DNA of 64,000 nt from contig NZ_JAPDOE010000009.1 of NCBI RefSeq assembly GCF_026013365.1, positions 62,001-126,000 of the forward strand, in the 5' to 3' direction. Shown here in pieces: positions 33,672 to 41,711 of this stretch. The notes beneath the pieces were generated by a model. The model made no database searches, was not told the origin of the DNA, and worked only from the letters and a program-made list of their open reading frames with translations. Each line of letters opens with the position of its first letter. The first letter of the stretch is position 1. This stretch comes from Paenibacillus sp. LS1. GTDB lineage: Bacteria > Bacillota > Bacilli > Paenibacillales > Paenibacillaceae. Made by a program: the position numbers and the translations under genes.

Positions 33672-36299
33672 ATGCAGGTTCAAAAGGTCGATCATCATGA
33701 ATTGTTCGAACAGATCTATAACCAAGCGCCTATTGGAATTGCACTCGTTGCTCCGACAGGACAATGGATGAAAGTGAACCCTGCTTTTAGCTATATGCTT
33801 GGTTATACAAGTGATGAATTAATGGCTCTCAGTTATCAGGATATTACGCATCAGGATGATTCACCACAAGATGTGATTTATAGTTACGAGTTATTTGAAG
33901 GTAAATCAAATGAGAATAAATACGAAAAGCGTTATATCAATAAAAATGGTGATATCTTATGGTGCTCCATGCATGTTTCCTTGGTTCGAAGTGAAATTAC
34001 GGATGAGCCGCTTTACTTCATTTGTCATATTATTGATATTACCAATCGTAAACTGTCTGAACAAAAGCTTCTAGATAGTGAAGAAGTGTTCAAACTTATT
34101 ACGGATCATGCTCAGGAGATCATTTATATTGCTGATTTAGAGGGAGTTTGTCGATTCTGCTCACCATCAGTCCAACGTCTATTGGGTTATTCTCCGGAAG
34201 AAGTGATAGGCCAAAATAATAACGCTTACTTCCACCCACAAGATCTGGAACGGATCTCACAGATGGACTTAACTAAAGGCAATCTGTTGAACATTAGAGT
34301 TCGCCATAAAGATGGGTATTATCTGTGGTTTGAAACGACATATAAGGTCTTTGGTGATGCTGAGCATGATCAGCAGATTCTTTCGATTGGGCGGGATATA
34401 TCTGAGCGAAAAAAACAAAAGGATATCAGTGCAGAGGCGGAACGCATCGCATTAATTGGCAGTTGGGAATGGGATATGGTCAAAGACCATATTACAGTTT
34501 CAGATCAGATCTTTGAGATTTTTGAACTTGAACGCACGTGCAAACCATATCGTGTAAGTGATGTTTTTGATGCTATGGATTCTGCGGATCTAGCCTATTT
34601 ACAAAAACATGTTACACGGGTAAAACAGGGTGAAGCGCTCGATTTTGAATACAAACACATCAGCTCTGACGGAAGTGAAAAGTATCTTCACTTGCGGGGG
34701 TTGATTACACTCGATGAGCATCGTCAGCCAATCCAGCTCAACGGCACACTACAGGATATCACGGAACGCAAGCGCATCGAATTTAAATTGCAGGAATCTG
34801 TGGAGCGATACACCTCGCTTAAGAAATACAATCATGATGCCATTATCTCGTTTAACATGGATGGTAATATCATGAATGCTAATCCAGTAGCGGTGCAAAT
34901 GACGGGCTGTCCTGTGGCTGAAATGATTGGCACAAGCATAAGCAGATTTGTCGGAGCCAGTAATCTGGGTCTGATTCTGGGCATTGATTATGAGTTGGCT
35001 GAAAAGGAGATCAACGCTGTTCGGCACACGGATGGATCTGAGACAGAAGTTTTGGCTACACTTGCTCCGATCATTATTAATACATCCAATGTCGGGTTTT
35101 ACCTGATTGCGAAGGATATTACGGAGCAGAAAAAACTGCTTGTAGCCAAAGAGACAGCGGAGAGAATGAATAAGGCCAAAAGTGAATTTTTGGCGATGAT
35201 GAGCCATGAAATCCGCACACCTATGAACGGTGTAATTGGGATGACGGATTTGCTCCTGGATACCCCCGGACTTAGCGGGGAACAAAAGGAATATATCGAA
35301 ATCATCCAGAAGAGTGGAGATTCTTTGCTGGCCATTATTAATGATATTCTTGATTTCTCCAAAATCGAGTCAGGCAAAACCGATCTGCTAGACGATCCTT
35401 TTGATCTCGTAGAGATCGTGACAGAGACGGTGCAAATCGTAAAACCACTAGCTCGTGAAAAAAAGCTTGACGTTCGTTTGTGCATAGATGATGCCATTCC
35501 ATCTCCGGTGTATGGTGATGCTTATCGTCTTAAACAGGTACTTACCAATATCATCGGCAACGCCGTCAAATTCACTTCAGAAGGCGGCGTGGAAGTGAAG
35601 GTGGGGGTTAGGGAGCATTGCAGCAGTAACGTGCAGCTTTATTTTAAGGTAAAGGATTCCGGAATTGGGATTCCGGTTGAGAGAAAACAACAATTGTTTG
35701 AACCGTTCTACCAACTGGAGAATTTTATGACCCGCAAACCTCAAGGTACCGGTCTTGGCCTAGCCATTAGCAAGAAACTGGTGGAGCTCATGCAGGGAGA
35801 GATCTGGATCGAGGAATCGGATGAGCCGGGTACAATATTTATATTTACCGCCCGATTTAAATTAAATAACGGTGAAGAGAGCAACAGCATAGATCAACAG
35901 CAGAAGAAGAGCAGAACATCAGCCTTGCGGATTTTAATTGCAGAAGACAATGAGGTGAATCAGCTCGTCCTTAGCAGGATCATTGAGAAAAAAGGACACT
36001 TCGTGGATCATGTGGCGGACGGTGTTGAGGCGGTTGAGGCGGTCAAACACAATTCATATGATATTATCTTCATGGATGTGCATATGCCAAGGCTTAATGG
36101 ATTCGAAGCGACAAAAGTGATTAAAGAAATTAAGCCATCTGAGGATTGTCCATATATTATTGCGGTAACTGCAAATGCCGTAAGAGGAGACATGGATAAA
36201 TGCTTAAAGGCAGGCATGGATGCATATATAAGCAAACCGATTAAAATCGAATCCATTATGCAAGCTTTGGAGACCTATTACATCAAAAATAATCTCTGA
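33672..36299 (+). CDS. Multi-PAS hybrid sensor histidine kinase with receiver
   Basis: An 875-residue cytoplasmic hybrid kinase without membrane helices. It has four PAS units (about 10-125, 135-245, 255-368 and 375-488, most ending in a DITERK-like PAC motif). These are followed by HisKA with His512 in MMSHEIRTPMNG, an HATPase with N-box NIIGNAVKFT (about 626-635) and G-box GTGLGLAIS, and a receiver domain (about 753-870) with Asp802 in IIFMDVHMP and Lys in ISKP. The receiver at the C-terminus lacks an output domain, so the signal must pass to another protein, which is not encoded nearby. ATG 33672 follows AAAAGGAG; an upstream ATG 33651 overlaps that site. Confidence 0.9.
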   Translation: MQVQKVDHHELFEQIYNQAPIGIALVAPTGQWMKVNPAFSYMLGYTSDELMALSYQDITHQDDSPQDVIYSYELFEGKSNENKYEKRYINKNGDILWCSMHVSLVRSEITDEPLYFICHIIDITNRKLSEQKLLDSEEVFKLITDHAQEIIYIADLEGVCRFCSPSVQRLLGYSPEEVIGQNNNAYFHPQDLERISQMDLTKGNLLNIRVRHKDGYYLWFETTYKVFGDAEHDQQILSIGRDISERKKQKDISAEAERIALIGSWEWDMVKDHITVSDQIFEIFELERTCKPYRVSDVFDAMDSADLAYLQKHVTRVKQGEALDFEYKHISSDGSEKYLHLRGLITLDEHRQPIQLNGTLQDITERKRIEFKLQESVERYTSLKKYNHDAIISFNMDGNIMNANPVAVQMTGCPVAEMIGTSISRFVGASNLGLILGIDYELAEKEINAVRHTDGSETEVLATLAPIIINTSNVGFYLIAKDITEQKKLLVAKETAERMNKAKSEFLAMMSHEIRTPMNGVIGMTDLLLDTPGLSGEQKEYIEIIQKSGDSLLAIINDILDFSKIESGKTDLLDDPFDLVEIVTETVQIVKPLAREKKLDVRLCIDDAIPSPVYGDAYRLKQVLTNIIGNAVKFTSEGGVEVKVGVREHCSSNVQLYFKVKDSGIGIPVERKQQLFEPFYQLENFMTRKPQGTGLGLAISKKLVELMQGEIWIEESDEPGTIFIFTARFKLNNGEESNSIDQQQKKSRTSALRILIAEDNEVNQLVLSRIIEKKGHFVDHVADGVEAVEAVKHNSYDIIFMDVHMPRLNGFEATKVIKEIKPSEDCPYIIAVTANAVRGDMDKCLKAGMDAYISKPIKIESIMQALETYYIKNNL

Positions 36300-36324
36300 G
36301 TGCACTAAAAATCGATCGGCATAG

Positions 36325-36361
36325 AGCCGCTAGCTTATCATAAATAGGCTAGCGGCTTTCG
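36325..36361 (+). terminator. Terminator after the hybrid kinase gene
   Basis: AGCCGCTAGC (36325-36334) pairs with GCTAGCGGCT (36348-36357) and is followed by TTTCG. A second hairpin, with CCAGTAATTACTGG and a run of seven T, lies at about 36370-36402 and may mark the edge of the IS element. Confidence 0.7.
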
Positions 36362-36404
36362 TATTATCAGGTTAGCCAGTAATTACTGGTTGGCCTTTTT
36401 TTGT

Positions 36405-36603
36405 GGTCGTTTTACGATGGGGGAAGCCGGGAGAACGTAGCGGCTTTAGGGGCTTGGACCTCGTAACAAAAACAGTTCTCCCACGACCTCCAAAAGACCA
36501 TGTTTGGGCTGGTAGGGGCAGTTGACCCCGTATAACAAGCGAAGCTATGGGTTTGGAACCATCGTGGAAAAGACCGGCGAAACGAAAGATAAGGAGTGAG
36601 GAC
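36405..36603 (+). ncRNA. Candidate bridge-RNA region of the IS110 element
   Basis: About 200 non-coding bases precede the transposase gene. GGGAGAAC (36429-36436) can pair with GTTCTCCC (36475-36482), and outside it GGTCGT (36405-36410) can pair with ACGACC (36483-36488), giving a nested stem with a large internal loop. IS110-group elements encode a guide (bridge) RNA in this position. Loop-to-target pairing was not tested. Confidence 0.4.
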
Positions 36604-37781
36604 ATGGAACCTGTTGTTGGTGTAGATGTCGCTAAAGGTTCAAGTGTGGTGCAGGCATTTCGAAAACGAAATGAGCCTATTGGCAAAGCAATTGTCATTG
36701 CGCATGGAGCGAGTGGGTTCGAACAATTCACGGAGATGTTAGGCGCGCTTCAAGTCGAAACGGGTGTTGCTCCAGTGGTCGTTTTGGAAGCGACGGGGCA
36801 TTATCATCGTGCTTTGGTATCCTGTCTAAATCGGAGTGGCTACACCTACTACATTGTAAATCCCTTGCAATCCAAGCGAGCCAAGGGAACGCAGTTACGC
36901 AAAGTTGAAACAGACGCTGCAGATGCTTGGCATCTGGCAGAGATGTACTATCGCGGCGATGTGAAACCCCATCGAACTTGGGATGAGACATTTACGGAGC
37001 TACAGCATTTGACCCGGCAGCATGAGTTTGTCACGGGAATCTTTGTACAGGCGAAACTGAACAGCAGAGCCTTGCTGGAGCAAGTATTTCCGGTGTATGA
37101 GCAGATATTTTATAATGTGTTTTCAACAACATCATTGACAGTTCTGTCTCATTGTTTGGAGGGAAGTGTGACGAATTGGAACGAAGTCATTCAGGGAAAT
37201 TCGGGACGATCCCATTCCAAGCGATGGACCGATGAAAAAGCTAGAAAACTGGAAGAAGTACTGGATGAATGGAGAGAAATTCAGCGTAGCCCGCTCAAAG
37301 CAAGGCACTGCTTGGCATGGTGTCTTTATTATTGACGATGATCCGACAGCTGGAGGAGCTTGAAAAGCAAATGGAGGACATGGCGAAAGGCCTGCCCGAG
37401 GTTGAACTGGTGAAAAGTATTCCGGGGATTGGAACGAAACTGGCCGCAGCCATTGTAGCTGAACTAGGTGATGTAAAACAGTTTAGTGATGCGAAGCAAC
37501 TTGTGGCGTTTGCAGGCCTTGACCCCGGGATTTTCAGTTCGGGAAAGTTCACAGCGACCAGTACACGAATCACGAAACGAGGCTCTAAAAGGCTTAGACG
37601 TTCACTGTATTTAGCAGTGCAATGCGGAATGCGAAAGAATGCCAATGCAAGAATCCGGTCGTACTATGAGAAAAAAAGAAAAGAGGGCAAGCCCTACAAG
37701 GTGGCCGTGATTGCCTGCGCGAACAAGCTGTTGCATCACATTTTCGCCATCTTGCAGAAGAGCCAGCCCTACCAAGGGTAA
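36604..37781 (+). pseudogene. IS110 family DEDD transposase, frameshifted
   Basis: The first frame (ATG 36604 to 37335) has the RuvC-like domain with GVDVAKG (Asp8), VLEATGHY and a DAADAW acidic region. The second frame (open through 37317 to 37781) has the Tnp20 domain with IPGIGTKLAAAI, AFAGLDP and the RITKRGS serine segment. Frame two already reads SKALLGMVS before frame one ends, so one base is missing near 37290-37315. IS110 transposases normally come from a single ORF of about 390-400 residues, the sum of these parts. The element is therefore probably inactive unless this is a sequence error. Confidence 0.85.
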
Positions 37782-37928
37782 TCCATATTTAACTAAAACC
37801 TCCATAGCCGTGGAGGTTATTCGTGTTGGTCGGAAAAAGTATATCACGAAAAGAGAACTCATCCAACCAGAAATGCTTGACAAACATTAGCTGGTTTTTG
37901 TTTTTGTTTCAACTATTGAAAAGCGTGC

Positions 37929-39695
37929 CTATGGATTTTTGATCCACAGTTTGGAGATGTCCATATATCCGAATTCTGCGATTTGCATGCCGAAAATGCT
38001 CTGATCCAGTTCAGCCTGCTTGTTCATGTGACAGCCATGCAAGATCCAGCAGTGATCACGCAGCAAAGCCTCGACTTCATCCAGAAGCGCTGTACGGTCT
38101 GCCCGATGGAGCTGAGCGAAATGATCCAGTTTGTCATCCACCAGGGACTGGAAAGCAGGAGACATACACATATGAAAATGATTGGACAGGTTTTTGAAAA
38201 AATGAATCATGCCGAACTGCCAGTCTTCCTCCAGTATCTCCTCAGCCAGAATCAATTGCGCGCTCAAGGTTTCCTCTGAATTGAGATAATCCACAACAGC
38301 CTGCATGCTGATGTTCAGACCGATGGACTGCGCACGACACTGAAACCACTCCGCAACGTCTGCATCCTTATTATGCTTATACGATAATGTTATCGTCTCG
38401 CCTTGGTACCCACAGTTAAGCAATAATTCACGAGCATGCTCAAGAGAGGCGGCTGTCCAGTCTTGGGCTACACTTCTCCAGGGCAGGAAGCTGCTGGCTG
38501 GTGTAATTCGATTTCCACCGAGATCTCTGACAAGTGCGGCCGAATCATAGACGATCCGCAGGGCTTGTCGAAATAGGGGATGATGATGGATACCTTCCTT
38601 TTGAAAATTGAAAAGCATATACTGACAGCCCAATGTCGGATAATTGATACTGTTCGTCTGATCACAGCCTGTTGCGAGACTCAATCGATCTGTACCCGGT
38701 AGCTCATAATAGCGATCATTCGGACTCAAGTCAGGCACAAACCAAAAATGGACTTGATCCAGATGTGGCCGGATGCCGTAATACGCATCGAAAGCGGCAA
38801 GCTCTAGCACATCTTTATTCTGCTCTATGATCTGAAAAGGGCCGGTACCTATTAAGGTATTGGTTACATTGTAATCGTAGGGCAGGATCGTCATCCGAAT
38901 GCAACTGAACAGATGCAAGAAGAACCGATTAGGCCGATGTAGAACAAACTTGATACAGTAATCTCCAGCTACTTCCGCACGTTCGATATCCCGATACAAC
39001 CAGATGGACGGACTATGCACATCTATCAACCGTTGCAACGTCGCTTGCACATCCCGGGACGTCATGACACGGCCATTGTGGAAACGTACACCTTTCCGGA
39101 GATAGAAGGTCCATAAACGATGGTCCTCGCTGCACTCCCACATGTGAGCCAGTGCTGGCAGGAATGATTCCGTCTTGACATCATAAGTGATCAACGTATT
39201 ACAGACCTGGCTCAGCAGATAGGTTTCAAATGCAGTATAAACAAAGGCTGGATCCAGATCACATAATTGGCGAGACCTCATGATGCGTAGAATATCCTGA
39301 CCAGAGGCAGTTTCATCCTGGCTGTGAAATCCCATCTGTTGATGAAGGGAAAGCAGGAGCTGTTCTCGCAGTGAATCCTGCAACTGAACGGTTCCGATGA
39401 GTTCAATGGCTTCTTTCATTTTGCCTTTACCCAGAAGTTCGGTAAAACTCGCTTCCAACGCTTCATTCATGCTACGCAGCATCGTTAGCTCCGAATGATG
39501 TCCACGACCACGTCCGGGTTGCCAGTGAATGAAGCCTTGCTCCTCCAATTTTCTGAGAATGAATTTCACATTACGAGGGGTGCAGCACAAGGCGGCGGAC
39601 AGGCTGTCAATCGTTACCGCTACAGGTTCATGAAGCTTGAAAGAAAGCTGTTCGGCCCCGGCGAGCCTTATAAAGTGTGTATGTAGGGTATCCAT
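37929..39695 (-). CDS. SgrR-like regulator: HTH joined to solute-binding domain
   Basis: A 588-residue protein. The N-terminal region (1-115) is an SgrR-type winged helix with AALCCTPRNVKFILRKLEE as the likely recognition part. Residues about 150-585 resemble an extracellular oligopeptide/nickel-binding protein (SBP_bac_5), but there is no signal peptide, so it works in the cytoplasm as a ligand sensor. I start at ATG 39695, 8 bases after GAGGAG; ATG 39701 is too close. It is divergent from an MFS exporter, the same layout as E. coli sgrR-setA, where SgrR senses sugar-phosphate stress. The ligand here is not known. Confidence 0.82.
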   Translation of the reverse strand: MDTLHTHFIRLAGAEQLSFKLHEPVAVTIDSLSAALCCTPRNVKFILRKLEEQGFIHWQPGRGRGHHSELTMLRSMNEALEASFTELLGKGKMKEAIELIGTVQLQDSLREQLLLSLHQQMGFHSQDETASGQDILRIMRSRQLCDLDPAFVYTAFETYLLSQVCNTLITYDVKTESFLPALAHMWECSEDHRLWTFYLRKGVRFHNGRVMTSRDVQATLQRLIDVHSPSIWLYRDIERAEVAGDYCIKFVLHRPNRFFLHLFSCIRMTILPYDYNVTNTLIGTGPFQIIEQNKDVLELAAFDAYYGIRPHLDQVHFWFVPDLSPNDRYYELPGTDRLSLATGCDQTNSINYPTLGCQYMLFNFQKEGIHHHPLFRQALRIVYDSAALVRDLGGNRITPASSFLPWRSVAQDWTAASLEHARELLLNCGYQGETITLSYKHNKDADVAEWFQCRAQSIGLNISMQAVVDYLNSEETLSAQLILAEEILEEDWQFGMIHFFKNLSNHFHMCMSPAFQSLVDDKLDHFAQLHRADRTALLDEVEALLRDHCWILHGCHMNKQAELDQSIFGMQIAEFGYMDISKLWIKNP

Positions 39696-39720
39696 GGTCA
39701 TGACTCCTCTATTAAAGGTG

Positions 39721-39824
39721 AAAAGTGTGATCATGTGTTTACACTTTTACTTCTCCCTTTTATCCTTACAATTATACATTAGTAGAGGTTGTTCAAAAAG
39801 TGCTGAAAACCGGACTTTTTGAAC
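39721..39824. promoter_or_regulatory. Two palindromes between sgrR-like and MFS genes
   Basis: AAAAGTGT (39721-39728) pairs with ACACTTTT (39741-39748), and GTTCAAAAAGT (39791-39801) pairs with ACTTTTTGAAC (39814-39824). The first is close to the regulator gene and may be its operator. The second, an 11-bp stem, resembles a dispersed palindromic repeat. Confidence 0.45.
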
Positions 39825-39858
39825 ACGCATTGGAGCAGTCAGAATAGGAGAAGTTCGC

Positions 39859-41094
39859 ATGAAGCAATATTTAAGGCAAATCCACCCCTTGGCATGGACC
39901 ATCATTATTGGAACCATGTTTGGACGTCTTGTGACGTCGATGAGTATCCCGTTTCTATCCATCTATCTGACACGTGTACTGGAAGCGACCCCAACACAGA
40001 CCGGTATTACTGTTGCGGTCAGCTCGTTGGCAGGTGTGATGGTCAGTTTTTATGGAGGTTATATCTCGGACCGGATCGGTCGCAAAATCGTGATGTTAGT
40101 CTCGGTCTTTAGCTGGGCAGGTGTGTTCTTCATTTTTTCGGCAGCAGAGCATCTATGGGTGTTCTTTGTGGCCAATACGTTAAACGGATTATGCCGCGCA
40201 GTATTTGAGCCCACCTCCAGAGCGCTGTTATCGGATATTACTTCACCGCAGAACAAATTGCTGGTGTTCAACCTCAGATATGCTGCAATTAATCTTGGTG
40301 TGGTTTTTGGGCCAATTATCGGCTTTCAGCTGGGATCATCAGAATCGACGTTTCCGTTTGTGATTTCCGGCTTGGTATACATAGCCTATGGACTTGTATT
40401 ATTTCTGCAATTCAAGCTACAGCATGCCAATCTGCCAGAGCGTCATCATGCAACAGCTCCACGTTTGCGTGAAGCACTCATGACCACTGGCCGTGACAGG
40501 GTATTTCTGCCGGTATTGATTGGTACCACATTTTGTGTGCTGGGTTACGGACACTTTAGTTCTACGTTGGCACAGTACTTGGCGAGGAGTCCGATCTTTG
40601 AAAATGGAAGCCAGATGTTCTCGTATATGCTCTCTTTGAACGCCATAACGGTGCTTATTATTCAATATCCACTGGTACGAACCTTCCGAAACTTTCCACC
40701 ACTGGTTCCTCTGATTGTGGGTAACCTACTGGTCGCAACCAGTCTGATGATGGTCGGAATCGCTGAAGGCGTACTCATGATGATGATGAGTGTCATACTA
40801 TTTACCATTGGGGAAGTGCTGTTGTTCACGATGATGGATATGCTCATTGACCGGATTGCGAAGCCGGAATGGAAAGGAACGTATTTCGGGACCATCGGCT
40901 TCAATAATATCGGTAGTGTCATCGCTCCTGTAATGGGTGGTTTACTGTTAAGTCAATTTGGAGCAGAGAATGGACTCGCCGTCTTTGTACCGATTGCGCT
41001 GACGACTGCACTGGGAGTACCTTTTCTTCTGATCGCACATAGACGTCTTGTTGTTAGAGAGAAGCAAACAGAGCACACATCCATGAGTATGTAG
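39859..41094 (+). CDS. MFS transporter, drug/sugar efflux type
   Basis: A 411-residue major facilitator with twelve predicted helices. Loop 2-3 has the signature GGYISDRIGRKIVM and the N-terminal half has the arrangement seen in MdtG/YttB-like exporters. ATG 39859 follows AGGAGAAGTTCGC. Because the divergent gene encodes an SgrR-like sensor, an efflux role for a sugar, sugar phosphate analogue or toxic small molecule is plausible, but this is inference. Confidence 0.82.
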   Translation: MKQYLRQIHPLAWTIIIGTMFGRLVTSMSIPFLSIYLTRVLEATPTQTGITVAVSSLAGVMVSFYGGYISDRIGRKIVMLVSVFSWAGVFFIFSAAEHLWVFFVANTLNGLCRAVFEPTSRALLSDITSPQNKLLVFNLRYAAINLGVVFGPIIGFQLGSSESTFPFVISGLVYIAYGLVLFLQFKLQHANLPERHHATAPRLREALMTTGRDRVFLPVLIGTTFCVLGYGHFSSTLAQYLARSPIFENGSQMFSYMLSLNAITVLIIQYPLVRTFRNFPPLVPLIVGNLLVATSLMMVGIAEGVLMMMMSVILFTIGEVLLFTMMDMLIDRIAKPEWKGTYFGTIGFNNIGSVIAPVMGGLLLSQFGAENGLAVFVPIALTTALGVPFLLIAHRRLVVREKQTEHTSMSM

Positions 41095-41149
41095 CGGGAA
41101 AAGAAAAGATTAATGACATGAATTAAATAACAATTCAGTTAAAATTATC

Positions 41150-41178
41150 TTGACGGATGTTAATCCAACGAATACAAT
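41150..41178 (+). promoter_or_regulatory. Promoter of the ABC exporter leader
   Basis: TTGACG (41150-41155), 17 bp, TACAAT (41173-41178) is a strong sigma-A promoter. Transcription would start near 41185, more than 500 bases before the first exporter gene. Confidence 0.75.
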
Positions 41179-41205
41179 AAACAACAAATATGTGAAACGG
41201 GTGGG

Positions 41206-41247
41206 ATGATGATTATGTTTATGCCTATACAGATTTCGAATCGATAA
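41206..41247 (+). CDS. Leader ORF of the ABC exporter operon (13 residues)
   Basis: ATG 41206 (or the next ATG, 41209) follows GGGTGGG and encodes MMIMFMPIQISNR, about 20 bases after the predicted transcript start. Its place ahead of a terminator hairpin and an ABC exporter matches the ribosome-mediated attenuation known for Bacillus bmrB-bmrCD. The peptide is not one I recognise. Confidence 0.6.
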   Translation: MMIMFMPIQISNR

Positions 41248-41411
41248 CTGAATACGCATGAACATAGTGACATTAATCCAATTTTTTGCAATGATCGCGT
41301 TGGGACAGTCATGTTTGTGCACCCCTGTCGTGGACGCTCATCATTATTGCGATGCGGAGGAAATGCGGGAAATGCTTTGCATTTCATCCGGTCTCTTTTG
41401 CTTATAAGCTG

Positions 41412-41443
41412 TAGATGAACATTAGTTCATCTATGGCTTTTTT
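41412..41443 (+). terminator. Attenuator terminator before the ABC exporter
   Basis: TAGATGAAC (41412-41420) pairs perfectly with GTTCATCTA (41425-41433) around ATTA, and a run of six T follows at 41438-41443. Upstream, GAAATGC and GCATTTC (about 41369-41385) make another hairpin that could take part in antitermination. Confidence 0.75.
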
Positions 41444-41533
41444 GCATGCATTCCACCAATCCGTTCACATGGAAAGGAGCATCTGAAGCGTTATTTTAGT
41501 AAAAAACTAACCTGTTAAGAAGGAGAATGTACA

Positions 41534-41611
41534 ATGGTCAACTTACGTTTTGCATATCAAGTATGGGCGGGAAATCCCGACTTTAATGTCATTATGTATG
41601 ACTCATCCTAG
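41534..41611 (+). CDS. Second leader ORF (25 residues) before the ABC exporter
   Basis: AAGGAGAATGTACA precedes ATG 41534. The 25-residue product begins MVNLRFAYQVW and ends MYDSS. It directly abuts the repeat fragment R3, so its 3' end may have been created by that insertion. Bacillus BmrB leader peptides are longer, so this could be a truncated counterpart. Whether it is translated is unproven. Confidence 0.5.
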   Translation: MVNLRFAYQVWAGNPDFNVIMYDSS

Positions 41612-41697
41612 TGGCGATAACAGCGATCGAGAGGTTATTCGGTCATCGTAGTCGCAGTGCAATGTTCTTTAGTTCATTTTATATAAATAAACCGATA
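41612..41697 (+). repeat. Right-half fragment of the inverted-repeat family, R3
   Basis: GCGATAACAGCGATCGAGAGG and the following bases match the core and right arm of R2, ending with TTCATTTTATATAAA. The left half is absent. It separates the second leader ORF from the exporter genes. Confidence 0.65.
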
Positions 41698-41711
41698 AAG
41701 AGGTGGGACCT

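Larger units (their letters stand above)
36400..37820 (+). mobile_element. IS110-family insertion element, decayed
   Basis: An IS110-type transposase in two frames, its structured upstream region, and a short 3' tail make up an element of about 1.4 kb. IS110 elements often lack terminal inverted repeats, and I see no clear repeats or target duplication, so both borders are approximate. The right border may lie near the hairpin at 37797-37818 or further on, near 37900. Confidence 0.7.

Noticed and set aside
37797..37818. AACCTCCA/TGGAGGTT hairpin as the IS110 right end
   Set aside because: IS110 elements lack defined inverted ends, and no matching sequence was found at the left, so it was kept only as a possible border.
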